Source: Bryum argenteum
Taxonomy: Eukaryota > Streptophyta > Bryopsida > Bryales > Bryaceae
DNA length: 64,000 nucleotides
Assembly (NCBI GenBank): GCA_037043015.1
Contig: CM073323.1
Coordinates: 17,803,758 to 17,867,757 of the forward strand
Direction of reading: 5' to 3'
Shown: in pieces, positions 23,119 through 35,949 of the stretch
How the letters are laid out: each line of letters starts with the position of its first letter
Position numbering within the stretch: position 1 is the first letter of the stretch
Program-made: the position numbers and the translations under genes
The notes under the pieces: model-generated
What the model was told of the DNA's origin: nothing
Databases searched by the model: none
What the model saw: the letters and a program-made list of their open reading frames with translations, nothing else

Positions 23119-26100
23119 CAAAATAAGCAAATTGTACGACTTCCTAGTCGCATATGAGGAGGAAGAAGAAAAAGATGATTTCAAATGATGAAAGAGTTGT
23201 TTTTCAGGAGGACAATCGGGAATAGTAATAGCTGTTGGGTAGAAAACGGGTCAAAAAACTGGTCGTTAGTAAAAGTGGTCGTTCTGAAATATTTTTAAAT
23301 AATGAAATTGATTGGCTGTGAGAATTTTGGCCAAACGGCCTCCCAGATTTTGGGTCTGGTACATCCCTTGAGGTGGACCTGACGCAAAATCCGCGGGCCA
23401 TTAAAAATGTGTCTTTCTGCTGCCACGAAGGACAAAAGTGCTGTTCATGTCATTTTCTTTTTCTTTTGTCCCTTGGGCTGAAAATTTCGGGTGTAAAGTG
23501 ATACTGTTTGGTCTTCTCGGTTTCTATGCCTCCCATTGGCTGAAATTTCTCTTCTCACGGCCTCTCGCCTTTAGTGTAAAGAGGCCTTTAGAGCCTTGGG
23601 AGGACTTGTTGATGAATATTGGAGAGCACATCAACATTGCAACTGCAACACCTTTTCAAGAGTCTTTATCTTTATTCTATAAATACATTTTCATTGATAC
23701 TTTTCAAAAATATTTATATTTCTCCCTCCAATCCATAACACTTATGATTGATTGCATATGAGGTGACTATTTTCCATCATTTCAACAAATTCATGATACA
23801 AACCCTTAATTTTGTCCTCTCTCAAACATTCATGGGCGTTCCACATCTACCAAAATGGAAATCCATGCACTTGAGAAGTGGAAAACTATTAAAGGAAAAC
23901 TAAGAGTTGTAGAGGTACATGGTGTTCATGCTTTGTCTCCTTTGAGAGACACAAAGGGTAGACAAATACCTCCAATTGAATTTTGGCGTATAATTGTGTA
24001 CGAAGGCCATGTTAATGAAAATGAAAAACATGTGTCCTTCTCTTTGACAAAGAATGTCATTCGTACTCAATGGAGTACCGATATCAATGTGAAAATATGA
24101 ATGTCTTATTCATACAAGATTGTGTCAATTCTTGGGAGGTGTCTCAAGAAATGAAGATTTGGGATGAAATAGTAACCATTCCATTGGAGGAATTAAGTGC
24201 AGCTCTTGATGCATTGTGCACAAATTACATTATTTTGAAAAGGCGTTTTAAATGCCGTGTGTGGAAGAATAAAACCGTGACATATTAACGTTGTCGTAGA
24301 GGTAGAAACAAAAATCGTCCTCATAGAAAAGAAGATGATTTGAAACCATTAGATGACAAGGAGTCTAGAAGAGATAGATTTTTTAGGTTGTGTGATTGTG
24401 AGTTCTTCAAATTGTTCAACTATCCTGGTTCATGCTACTATCTATATTCATTCTAAACATAGTGGCCATTACCCGGGATCGGATGCTGATCTATTTTATC
24501 TTCCGGTGCACTCATATGCGATTGCATGGGTTATGAAGAATTTAAAATACATGCATTCGCCACGAATCGTTGAAGCGGCATTAGAACGGGCACAAGAGTT
24601 ATTTTCTTAACGGGCGACGGATTTGGAACGGGTTCCATATAGGTATTTCATCATCAAAAAGGAAGTGCATATTTTTGCATATTCCTTGAAAATCAATGCT
24701 ATGGCTTTTGCTTCTATGACTTCATCTTTTTATTTTTAAGGATGTTTTCTTTTCATTCCTTGATAGTTTTTCTGCTCTTCTAATTTACGTATGATCGGTG
24801 TTTGCATTCTTGTAGATGCACTTCGTAGGGATGATTTGGACGCGGCCCAAATTGAGATCACTAGATGCCAAGTCCAAGGCAAAGTTCTTTATTATCAACC
24901 GTATGCGCCTACACGCAAGAATACACAAAAGAGACTATTTGTGGTAGTGATTTAAGATGAGTTTATGAGAGCTTCCGCTCTTCGATTTTTGAGTAACGAT
25001 TCTTAAACTTTGGATTCCACATTTAAAATCAATTTATATGTATTGTCACTGTATGCCGCTATTGTGCCTAATCAAGATGGAATAGGAATTCCGGTATTCT
25101 ACATGGTATGTAGTAATGACATAAAACAAGGGCACGAAAGTATTGTTATAGAAATAACATTGACTCATGTATTTGAGTTATTGGGGAGAATTAGACCTTC
25201 GGCTATCGTGATTGATAAACATAAAACTTCATTGAATGCAATCTAAAACACTTTAAACAATGATGTTTTTTGTTGGACTCATGATGATGATAGAAAAATC
25301 CAAATTGGTGGAAGGATGTTTTTATGTCACTTTCATGTGATGAAAGCATGGAGTGAGAATTTACTTACCCAAGTCCTTCTTGAAGACAAAGATCGTGTAT
25401 GGAGAGGTCTACACGTGTTGATGTTTTGTCCAAATGAATCTCACTTTGATGAGAACTTGAGACGATTTTATGTTGAATTTCAACATATTCCGGCAATTAG
25501 TAGATACATTAATTCCGGGTGGCTCGGAATTAATGTGCCTTGGAGAAGATTGTGGCCTAAGTTTGAAAGGTTCTTCTCATATGGTGGCATGGACACCACA
25601 AATCCTGTGGAACGACATTGGGAGTTAATTAAGTATACACTCCTCCAAGAAAAAGTGAACCGGTCCATTAGAGATCTCATTGTGGCGATAATCGGAAGTG
25701 CCAAAGATGGCACCCGTTTGGATCAACCAACTTTGTTGAACAATTCAAATTGACTCAATGCATAAGTAAGTCCTCCAAATTTTTTTGCATGTTCAAAATT
25801 CCTCTCATTGTTTTTGATTATGACAAGTTTCATACTTATTTAATATATGATAATAAATTTAATTTTCCTTGTATATTGTATAGGTGATTCGGAGCACTTC
25901 ATACGTAGGGGAAATAACAAAGCTCATCGACATTGACTAAAAGGAGGAGAGAGGATTTTTAGAGCTTACCAATCCTCTCCAATGGATGTTATGGAGGTGG
26001 TTAACAAGGAGTAACCAAAAGTGAGACGAATCTTACGCTTTTGTATAGTGTGTTTTTAAAACACTCACTATTGCAACTGTTCGGATAGGGTCTCTACGTG

Positions 26101-26555
26101 CAAGCATATATATGGAGTACAATATATTGTTTGGAAGTTTCTTGAGGAGTTTAAGGAAGACGCTCTTGTTGAAAAAATATTGCCTATAGAAGCCAAGATT
26201 GAAGTAAATGAAGTTAAGAGTTTATTTTAAATGGAAGCACAAGATGGTAAACCTATTTCAAATGATGAGATGCCTAAGAAGATGCTCAATTTGTTGAGTG
26301 AGCTCGACACATTACACAAAACATCCTTGGATGGTGACAATGAAGAGGAGATGCAACGGAAATTCTAAGCCGTTCAAGCTTGCAATGCCACATTCTTGGA
26401 GTCTTCAAGTTTTGAGAGACCAAACACAATCAATCTACCTCTTCGAAGTTCTTTTGATTCCATTGAAGAGAATGTGAAACGCACAAGGATGGGACATGGA
26501 AAGAAACGTGTTGCTTCGGAAATAGGAGACGGTTCTACGCCACGCCCTCTTTCAA

Positions 26556-27869
26556 CCCCTAACTTTCCTTGTGTTTTTAGGAGCTTGAATTTGAAAAACT
26601 GCGATTTCCAACCACATTTCACTCCCGAGAGCATGAACTAAATTTATTCAGTTTTTTAAAACTTTTAACCGTAAGATTTTATACCTAACCCTACTTGAAA
26701 GAACTGGTGTAAATTTCAACCGTTGGATATTTGTCATTTGTGGGATCATAACTTTCAAATTTTCAGCAAAAGTTTTATTTGGCATTGCTCGGGAGGCATG
26801 GTACAAATGGGCCAAATGACAAGTTGATGATTGTTACCCCAAACATTTTGCTTGTATTTTTTTCTATGTAGGATACTAAGTTCTCTATGCATGTGCAAAA
26901 AAATTCATCTTGATTCCTCTTTTGGAACCTTCATCAAAAATGATTTCTACGTGAAGGTTAGAAATATCACTTTGTGGTTGAAATAGGATAAACTCATGTG
27001 TAAGCATGGGATTTTAGAATTATAAAAATATAAATGATAAAAGTATACCTTTGTAGTTTTGTAAATTTTTGGCACAATTTGTGAGTAAGAATTGTAAAAT
27101 CTCAATTACTTATGAATTTCTAATGCTAAACTAGTAAAAAATTATATATTATTTTGAAGGGCAGCTTAGGAAAGCCGGGCCCTTCCTTCACCACCTTGCA
27201 ATAAATGTCCAAACGGGTCCGGTACATGCCATAATAGCAATAAATGGCTATTACTAGCTAAATGTATTTTCGCAATAATGATAATATTTATGTGCATTGG
27301 GTGTGTCCGATATTGAGCATCAACAAGCAAAACCCTCCCACCCAATGAGCAAGCCCTGAGCATGCTACAAATAAATACAATCAAGCCGGAGTTGACATGC
27401 ATGGACATGATCTTGCTAATTAGAGAAATTCCCCTCCATTCAAGCGCATGGCCCCTCTCTACCATGCAAGCACATGGCCCTTCTCTACCATGCAAGCATA
27501 TGGCTCCTCTCTACCATGCAAGCACATGGCCCCTCTCCACCATGCAAGCACATGGCTCTTCCTTAACCCATTCCGAAATCCTCTGCCATTTCCTAATTTT
27601 CCTAAGCTAACCGCACGACTGCCCATTTTCTGCCACGATCTCCCATTGGCCTAAAGCCCTGCCCGTTCTGCCCCATCTCGACTCAAAAACTTAAAAATGC
27701 CATACAAGGGGCTAAAAATTGAATTTACTTGCAAAAAATTTACCACGTGTTCACTATGGATATATCTATCCCCAATAAAAAAACTAACAAAAAATATTTA
27801 TTTTTACTACTTCACTTTCACTACCAAAAAGAGCCAAAACTCGTTTCAGGTTTTAAGGAAATTTAGGGG
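26556..27869. mobile_element. TTAA-type element, 1314 bp, nested in the MULE tail
   Basis: Ends are inverted: left CCCCTAACTTTCCTT, right reversed CCCCTAAATTTCCTT. TCAA at 26,552-26,555 and 27,870-27,873 is a 4-bp target duplication. Comparison with the sister MULE copy at about 18.8 kb, which lacks the insert, supports the boundaries: CCTCTT-TCAA-AGCGG corresponds to CCCTTTGAAGCG there. No transposase frame inside. Termini match three shorter elements in the window (37.6, 39.7 and 57.5 kb). Confidence 0.78.
27445..27560. repeat. 26-bp tandem repeat, about 4.5 copies
   Basis: Unit ACATGGCCCCTCTCTACCAT followed by GCAAGC, with minor changes between copies. It lies inside the 1314-bp TTAA-type element. 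Confidence 0.9.
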
Positions 27870-28208
27870 TCAAAGCGGCTCTCTCATGTGCTCCTAGCAC
27901 ACTCCAAGCAAAAATGGGCCATATTCCGCAAGTTACCTAAATTTAATTGTGAAATTTGTGCTATCAAGACATTGATAGAGGGAGGAGCAAACTCCAGTGT
28001 TTGCAAAAATTGTGACCATGAGTTGTTTGTGTAATAAAGTTTAAGTTACTAGTTTTTACATTTTTATCAAATATTTTGTATATATGATTACTTTATCATA
28101 CAAACTATTATTTAAATGATAATATATGATTTATATGGTGTGTTTGAATGTTGTTCATAAGTACATGGGAATCGGTGAGGTGTGGAGGCCTTGAAGTACT
28201 TGAAGGAC

Positions 28209-28700
28209 TTAGCCTCCATGAGAGAGCAGCCTTAAAATGAGCCCGAATGGCTCACAGTAAACTTCCCTGCGCGATGGCCTTCGAAATGCGTAAAGAATGT
28301 ATATGCGGATATCGCAAGGAGGGTTTTTAGGGCCCGGGTATCAAAGGCGGCGTTCCCAGCAGCTGGAACGGCGAACGAGGGCAGGGGAGTGTGGCTGTTG
28401 GGCCGCAGCGGCTGAGCGGCAGTCGGGCACCGGGCAGCTTCGGGAGGCGGGAGTGGAGCGTAGGTCCTCCACTGTCCCGCCCTTGGAGGCGAGGGTGGCC
28501 CGTAGGAACTCCCGTTGCCCGCTGCACTAGGCGGTTGCAGATCGGGCAGCACCGCAGCTAGGCACGTCCGCACTCCCCTATATGTAGGGAGCGTTTAGTA
28601 ACAAGGTCGGCCTGGAGGGCGGCCATTGCCCATCAACGCCCGTTGCCGCTGACAGCCGCCTTTGCACGGGCTTGTTCGAGTAGGAAGTAAGGAAATTTAC
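28209..28700 (+). repeat. GC-rich dispersed repeat R3, copy 2
   Basis: Shares TAGGCGGTTGCAGATCGGGC and CTATATGTAGGGAGC with the 18.0-18.4-kb block (opposite strand). The proline/glycine-rich frames are not supported as genes. It lies just upstream of a Harbinger transposase relic and may belong to that element. Confidence 0.5.
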
Positions 28701-28808
28701 TGAGAGCATTTTAAATTTATTTATTTTGTTCGCGTCTTCATTCATAACTCTTGTTCTCTTCATTTTCACTCCATTATATTTTAATATATAGCCATTTTAT
28801 TAGCTTCT

Positions 28809-29500
28809 ATGGCTTCTTTTGTCAAGTGGGTGGAGGACCATTTGGCTTCCGATGATGTGGAAGACGATTTAGTTTCCGACAATGAGGATGAGCAATTGGT
28901 CATTGTTTCGGCAATGTACAAACATCTTCAAGATGGTTTGAAGAAGGAGGAGGAGAATAGACATAAAGGTTTACGTGTAGGAAGAATCTAGACTATTGGG
29001 AGGAATTTTGAAGCGGACACAAGAAAATTTTGAATGTTTATTTCTCGGAGTCGCTGGTTTATTGGCCGAAGTTGCTTTGCTGTCGGTTTCAAATGTGTAA
29101 GTCTCTATTTAGAAAGGTTCATGATACAATTGTGAGACATGAGTTTTATTTAAAGGGGAGAAATTTAAAGATTTATATTTGTCATCCATACAGAAGTTTA
29201 CGTCGGTTCTACGTATTTTTGTGAGTGCCGCAAACAATGATAGCTTGATGTTTACGTTAAAATTACAAATTCTACAGCCTTAAAGTGTTTCAAGCGATCT
29301 GGGATTACCGTTGTGAAGATTTTTGGAGAACAATATTTTAGGCAGTCTACGGAGCAAGTTGTTTTGCATCAATTGCAAATTAAGAAGCTTCATAGTTTTT
29401 CAAGAATGTTTGGATGCATTGATTGCATATATTGGATATCGAAGAACTGTCCAATCGAGTGGCAACGCCAAAATTAAGATAATGATCAGAATAGATTCTT
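28809..29500 (+). pseudogene. Harbinger (HARBI1-like) transposase relic
   Basis: Pieces in several frames follow the order of the plant HARBI1-like family: an acidic N-terminus (ASFVKWVEDHLASDDVED); RNFEADTRK; FKCVSLYLERF / FQMCKSLFRKVHDTIVRHEF; TALKCFKRSGITVVKIFGEQ; and RMFGCIDCIYWISKNCPIEW. The last carries the first catalytic Asp (family GSIDCMHWxWKNCP). Many stops and frameshifts, and the second Asp and Glu blocks are not readable. It differs from the 7.1-8.6-kb transposase and belongs to another Harbinger lineage. Confidence 0.75.
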
Positions 29501-32500
29501 TAATGTAGACGTCATTCCTAACAAAAACCTATGGATATGACATCTCAAATTTTGAACATGATTGAGTATTCAACTCTTGGATAGGAATATTTCCACATTC
29601 TTCTATGTCAATGTCTTGTGTACGGGAGGCAGAGAAGCCTCAAGACTCTAGAGCACTTGAGCTCTACGGAGTTTATTATATTTAAGAAAATCACGATCTA
29701 GTCTTGTCAAAGGAGTTAGAAATAGCTACAAATTAAGAGCCTCTTTCAAAACCTCCACATTCTCTGTCTTTGTGGCAACTATAGCTCTAGTTACCTTAAC
29801 AAAATCTAGTCCTAACTTCTTTGATTTTAAATTCACACAAACTTGTTTATAGGATTTCTGTACTTACTAGGTTTAACTAAGGTTGTCACACTCCCTCCTA
29901 CAATTTCTCTCTTCCAACACGAGAATCTTTAGAGGCAATCTCATCAATGCACTGTTCTTTGAAGTAATTTTCACTTCCGGGCTATCGTATAATATTCATT
30001 TAGAAACATTTCTAAGAATACTTCAACACTGCATGTAAACAGAAGATTTTTTTCCCTTGAAAAGTTTGTTGGTAAAATAGGTTGACTTTTTTGATTTGAC
30101 CGTGTTCATTAGATTCAAATTTGTTCAAATTGTACACGCTTGCATAAGCACTTGCAAATTTCAAAAAATCAAGGTTTATATTAACCGATTTGCTATCCAA
30201 AATCCTTTGTGCAAGTTAAATGTCGCTAAGTGATCAAGATATTCTTCTAAGCCATTGTACCCTTGTTCAAAATTGATCATGCTTCTATTCACTTCCTTTT
30301 TTACAGCTTTGGAAACAATAAACAAAGCTCTACACAATCTTTCACACTCGTCAATTCCAAAACTAGAGCCTCTTGCTAGATTAGTGCAATAGTAGAAGAA
30401 TCTTCAATGCTTGCTAAGATTACTTTCGCAAAAACAATTCAAAATAATAACTTGGAGCAAACTTCAATCTTCAAAACAACACAAGTGAGACTAAACAACG
30501 ATGATTGCTTCACAAAAAGCGTTGCAAGAATTCTCACAATATTTGCAATCCACGCAAGAATCTTCACTTAATAACAAAAATAGGTGGTACAAAACACCTA
30601 AGTCTGCATTGTTTTGGCATACGTAAGGCCATTTTATCCCCTTTATTTCAGAGTCGGTAACGCCTTTGCAAAAATTCAAGGATAAAACTTCATACATCCA
30701 GATGAGTATTTGTGCTCTACTAATTATAAAATTAATATATCTACTCTACATCTATTCCAATTTCATATTACCACATCATCTATGTTTAAGTTATTTAGCA
30801 TTATGCAACGAAGATGTAATTATTAAACTGCCGAGAGGCAGTCAACGGATGGTTCTCTGTTGTGACAACTTGAATCTGCATGTCTTTTGCAAAACTCGCA
30901 AGTTGTTTTGAGATATGTAATCACTTTTATCTTGCAGATGACACTTTTTAAGCAATATTTTAACAGTGGTTAATACAACAAATAAGTAAGTACTTACAGG
31001 AGATTTGTGATTTATTTGTAGTTGTTGATACAAATTTATTATTGTCATGCATAATGTGTTTAAAAGTAACGATGACATCTGCTTGAGTTGAAGTCTTACA
31101 TGATGTTTGTATAAGTATGCTAAGAGAATGTTGTGTTCAATGTTCAGGGAGGAGCTTTTGCAGCTTGAGGCAAGCTTCTTTATGTTCTTATTGAACAATT
31201 CCAATGAATGAAATGCTATCAATACTATGTTTGATTGATTTAAACAATTTAATTTCTTCCACTCTTTTGCTTTTATTTTTTAAGATTATGATAGTCTAAA
31301 TATTACAACTAATTACAACAATTCCCTTCATAGGGAATCGGACCAAAGAGGGTTGCACATATACTAGTGCGGTAAAAATGTTAGGTACCATTTAATGATG
31401 TGCAAGACCTCGAAGATACTGGGATTCGTAAAAAAAAGCTCATGTCGAAATTTGCAAAAACCATGTGAACGGAAAACTTGCGCATGAGAAAGTCGAGTTT
31501 TAGAAAGAGCTAGTCTGGGGAAGCTGATATTTGCATCTGTATTAGTCATGTATATGTACAGTTTACTGAGTGTGACTAATCTCATGACGTTAACCACTAT
31601 CTGTGGATCCTTTGAATTCGGCAACAAATGCTACTGTAGTTGAAACCAGTTTTCACCAAGTCCCTAAAGACATTTATGCCGAGATAATACATCATAATTA
31701 GACAGTGTAAATTCAGCAAATTTGACACTGAATGGTGAATTCTACATATATATCAAGTTGGGTCATCTAGATATTTGACAAATCCATTGAATTGGATGAG
31801 TACTAATGAATTTGTTTGCATAAATATTACTAATGAGAACATGTACATCAAATTTACTATTTTGTAACTTATAGCTTCCACCTTCGTACAAATGATTAGC
31901 TTGGAGCGACTTTAGAAGATGATTTCAGTACAAAAGCCATGATTTATCATTACTTATGTTGATTTTCCCTCGACTTGTTTGCATTAGTAACATCACAAAT
32001 TTGCCCATCAGCTATACATAGACGTTCTTCAAGAGACTAGTGTCTCTAATTTAATCAGTCGTACAGACAAGACTCTCTAGTTCTAAGATCGGCAGCTGCA
32101 AGTGGTTTTAAGAGATCCGCGACAATTTTCATCTAATGTTGAGAATCAATCTATGCAGCAATCAGAAGCGGCATTGAGCTTTTTTCACTCTAATATTCTC
32201 TTGACCAGTTGCGATCCTTCTGAATAATACGGTAATCTTTTTTTCCTCTAATCCTTTGACACTAAATCCAACTTAAAGCTTAAATTAGTGTCAAACATTC
32301 TATCCAAGACTTTGCAACAACTATTTACTAAAATGCATATTGTATCTAATTTACAAGTTAATTAACTTAAAATTTGTCAACATTATCTCAAAATGACATT
32401 GTCTCTTAACAATACATTTATAAAAGTTAGAAATAAACTATAACAAAACAAGAGAGCAATATTGTGCTCTTACACACTTACGACATACGTAAGGAGTCAC

Positions 32501-33590
32501 TGTTGGAGTAGCAATTGTGAATGTTCCATGATCTTACAAATAAAAGGAAATAATGAATACATTTTATAAATTTTAGATAAACCTACAGAATGATACCAAT
32601 TGAAAAACATTTTGGGAGAATTGAATAGCACTATTGTTGAAGTTGGACTTTTTGAACACAATGTATTGTTTATAGATTTCATTCCCACAAAGTTGACAAC
32701 AACTGAGGTTATAATCTTACTTGCTTTATTACGTAAATTCGCTCTTGTGATTGCGAAACGCTAATGTTTTTGAACAACACTATTATACACTGATTACTAT
32801 TAAAAACTTCAACAACCTGATTGAATTGTTTTAGAAATTGTAAACGAAGTGCCAAAATGTTGTTGGCATTTTTAAACCTACTAGCTTCAACGAGTTGATG
32901 ATAACGACCTAATTGACTTTTGAAGCGAATCACACAAACAACAATTCTTGTTGTTGCCCATTGTTCACGTCAGCGTTTGCGAAGCTCAAAGATGTTGTTG
33001 CTTTGAAAAATTAGTGATGAAGTTATTTTTACTACCATCAGATATGGTTTTTACTGATATCGTACTCTTTAGATTCAACACAACATGCATATCACTCTTC
33101 TCGAAAAACTTTTGAGACTTTGAAATTACATAAAAGTTTTATATGTGAATAAATGACCGACTGTTTAACTTCCCTTCATGTTGTTCAATTTAGTGGTGCA
33201 TCATACTCATAGTGATAGTATTATACTCTGCTCTATTGAGTAAATCACAATGAATGTAAGAATGTTTCTCTTTCTTGTGTGAATCTCAATTTTCATATCT
33301 AAACAAGTTTTTCCCGTCAAATGCGACATCTCTAATATTTTTGCTTAGATTATTTACGGAAACGGCAAGCAACACTTTAGATTTAATAGCAAAATAAATT
33401 AGAATGAAAAAATACGCAAAAATGAATATAAGAGTAAAAGAAATGAGAAGAATGAGATAATAAAACTATTAGTAAATGCGTTGCATTTGAAACCTACTTT
33501 TAACCTAATTATAATTTTAGCATTATTACCGACTTCATTAAATATTAATCTAATTTTGTATGTAAGAAAAACTTCTATTTAGTAGCTGAT
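29501..33590. other. AT-rich gene-free stretch
   Basis: No frame longer than about 130 codons, no splice-linked coding exons, no tRNA and no clear terminal repeats seen by eye. Probably old, decayed transposon sequence. Confidence 0.5.
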
Positions 33591-34020
33591 ACTTGACGAC
33601 TCAGATTAGAAGGTTCCTAAGAAAGGCTTCGGTGATAAGGCTTTAACTCGCTTATTAGTCATACAACTTATGAACTCATAAGGCTCAAACTAATGAGGGG
33701 TTTTAATAAATGAGGAGGCTGATAGGGCCAATGGTGATAGAGTTGTAATGAGAGGCTTTAAAGCGAATCTACGGTGATAGAAGGTCCCTCTCGTAAGAAG
33801 GTAATAAGAGGCTTGAGACTAGGGCGGTGATATGGCCCAAGATGATAAGCATGCCTCACACAATGGCATTCTATGATGATAGAGAGTCCTTCATGTGAAT
33901 GAGGGGGTCTATATAATCTCTCTATTTGCAGATGCTTCAACCCTAATAAGCCGCAGCTGCCATCCACTTCTCATCCGAATCTCATCCGAATCTCATCCGA
34001 ATCTCATCCGCTTCTCATCA
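33591..34020. repeat. Degenerate GGTGATA/GAGGCTT-rich repeat and 11-bp tandem array
   Basis: From about 33,600 to 33,900 the words GGTGATA(G/A) and GAGGCTT recur irregularly. It ends in five tandem copies of an 11-bp unit TCTCATCCGAA (about 33,968-34,018). No coding capacity. Confidence 0.65.
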
Positions 34021-35469
34021 ACTTTCTAAAAGGTGATAGTCTAAAAGGTGTTTGATATAGGTCATTAGATTTTTGGAGTGTGTTGATGGGTCTCTGCATA
34101 TTTTTTGCCTAAGAGAACAGACAATAAAACACAATAGTTCATTAAAGATGACTGAAACCTAAAAGGTCTATTTTGCAGCAAAAAAACTTTGGTAATTTAC
34201 CTTGGAACATTGAAATAAATATAAAGTGTACGATGAATAAATTTGAAACTTGATACTTGAGAATATGTAACGTTTTTTAACCCAAAATCATTTTTAAGAA
34301 TTGCACTCATAAGCCACGGTGATGGACTTCGGCATTCTATTCTTCAATTGAAAGCTTTCAAGATATTATCTAATTAGTAATTTGAAGTCAACTCAAATGT
34401 TTGATTTAGGTGTGACCAACTTTGTAACCTCACCGTAAAGGTCAAAGGGTCTTCTTTGGCTAGAAACATTTTATGTTTTAAGTTTGATGTGCGTAATTAA
34501 GGTGAGCAATTCAAATCCTAAGTGTAGAGTTTTCTAATATACTTATTTAGGTCACGTGGATTAAAATTACAATCGCGAGAGTCATTAGATTCCAGGATAA
34601 TAATGTAATTGTACAAAAAACTACAAAAGTTTTAACATGGTGCGTTTGTACTAACATAAAACTTTCTTTAAGAAATTAGATAAATTGAAGTGGAAATAAT
34701 TTTACCTTCAATAATTAAAAAAACCTATCTATAATCATAAAAGAAAATCATTATGAGGATGTAATGGCTCAAGCAATGGTCTTAGAATGGTGAAGAATGC
34801 CCCAAATTCATAAGAGAACCTAATCTTTGTAATCAAATAAACAATATAGCTTAATCACATCTTAGATTGAGCTACATTCTATCAGAAATACTAGATTCAG
34901 AATGAAATGGAATTTAACAACTAATTTTGAAACTCAACGGTGAATAAAGGAGATACGATTCCTTAACTCCTAAACGGTTTGACTCATCTGTATAGAAAAT
35001 AACATATTCTCAAAAAACGTATCATAAATAAAAATAAGGTAAGTTGTACAAATGTCAACCGTACAATCTTGTAGTAGACATATTGTACATCAGGAGAGTT
35101 TGATTTTGAGACATAATGCCTTATAGATTGCAAGATTATAACATACACGTTCACAAAAAACATCAAACAATCTCAACATTTTCACTTTGAAGTGAAAATA
35201 GACTAACTGCAATGAAGAAATCATCAGCTACAAAGATACTCAACTTCATCGCAATAATATATTTTCTAAACAAAAATTCATCAAAAAAAATTCTTGACTA
35301 AAAGATTGAACTTGCAATGGTGGAAGCTCCCTTGAAACTTACAAGGGAAAAAGGTCAAGAACTAGATTAGTTGCACTAAAATGCATGCCACCTCTTCCTT
35401 ACACTTTGAATGGATTTTGAGTTCCTACTGTTATAACCAACATATGAAATTGAAATGCAACGGTGGATG
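34021..35469. other. AT-rich intergenic sequence
   Basis: Nothing supported apart from fragments of the R1 repeat vocabulary near 35.35 kb (AAAATGCATGCCA). Confidence 0.4.
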
Positions 35470-35888
35470 AAGGAGAAACAACCACTCAAAAACCATATTT
35501 AAAAATTTAAAAAAAAAAAACAAAATTGTAAATCCAATACGTGAAGTATTTAAATAAAAAATCTTCCAAATTAAAAATTTGTTGGATTTCATCTAGGGAT
35601 CATGCTTATGAAAAAGTTATCCACATAAAAATAAATTGGATTCTACATAGTTGGCTTGTAATGGTAAAACATGCCCCAATGTTTGAAAACCCGAAAACAA
35701 GAGCTGCCTTCACTAAAATGCATGCCATGAATTCATACATTATTTTATGGATCTGCTATTTTCCCCACTCAAACAAGATTTAATCTGAAACCTAATATAA
35801 GTGATTTCAACTAAAACAAGACACCGGATGAAGAAGTTGTTGCCTTCCATCCAGAATGTTGTCTTTTGACATTCGACCTATTTAAGGG
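35470..35888 (-). repeat. Dispersed repeat family R1, minus copy
   Basis: On the minus strand it begins beside TTAA (35,889-35,892) with CCCTTAAATAGGTCGAATGT. It continues with CAACAACTTCTTCATCCGGT and the core that reads TAATGGTAAAACATGCCCCA on plus. The TTAA/CCCTTAAA terminus matches that of the 17.34-kb copy. Confidence 0.65.
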
Positions 35889-35949
35889 TTAAAAACTATG
35901 TGTTTTTTCAACTCTTAGTATAGAAACATCATTTCAAATACAATTCCAA

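Larger units (their letters stand above)
22094..23587. mobile_element. Non-autonomous Harbinger element, 1494 bp, nested in the MULE
   Basis: Left end GGGCCTCTTTACACGAGAGG; the right end reversed is AGGCCTCTTTACACTAAAGG. The inverted similarity continues through CGAGAGGCCGTG for about 35 bp. TTA at 22,091-22,093 and 23,588-23,590 is the target duplication. It carries only a decayed first half of ORF1 (minus strand) and no transposase. Removing it together with one TTA joins the MULE frame (EEI-L-EPWED), which fixes both boundaries. Confidence 0.93.
21880..28045 (+). pseudogene. SWIM-type Mutator-like transposase, decayed, plus copy with two nested insertions
   Basis: The N-terminal coding part starts near 21,880 (DDLNELMEVKAFHEGVHEG). 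It is split by a Harbinger derivative (22,094-23,587) and resumes in the same frame (EPWEDLLMNIGEHINIA). Next come EIHALEKWKTIKGKLRV (23,855), VIRTQWSTD, LDSTFKINLY (first Asp, about 25,010), SAIVIDKHKTSLNAI (second Asp), CHFHVMKAWSENLL, GGMDTTNPVERHWELIKYTL (Glu) and a basic tail. The tail is split again by a TTAA-type element at 26,556-27,869 and resumes with SKQKWAIFRKLPK to about 28,033. In-frame stops occur at 24,286-24,288, near 24,953, 25,004 and 25,244. All three catalytic residues remain readable, but the gene is dead. The SWIM region is not clearly readable in this copy. Confidence 0.8.

Noticed and set aside
28232-28573. 113-codon minus-strand frame, Pro/Ala-rich
   Set aside because: Lies in the GC-rich repeat R3 and matches no family; the related block at 18 kb does not keep the frame.
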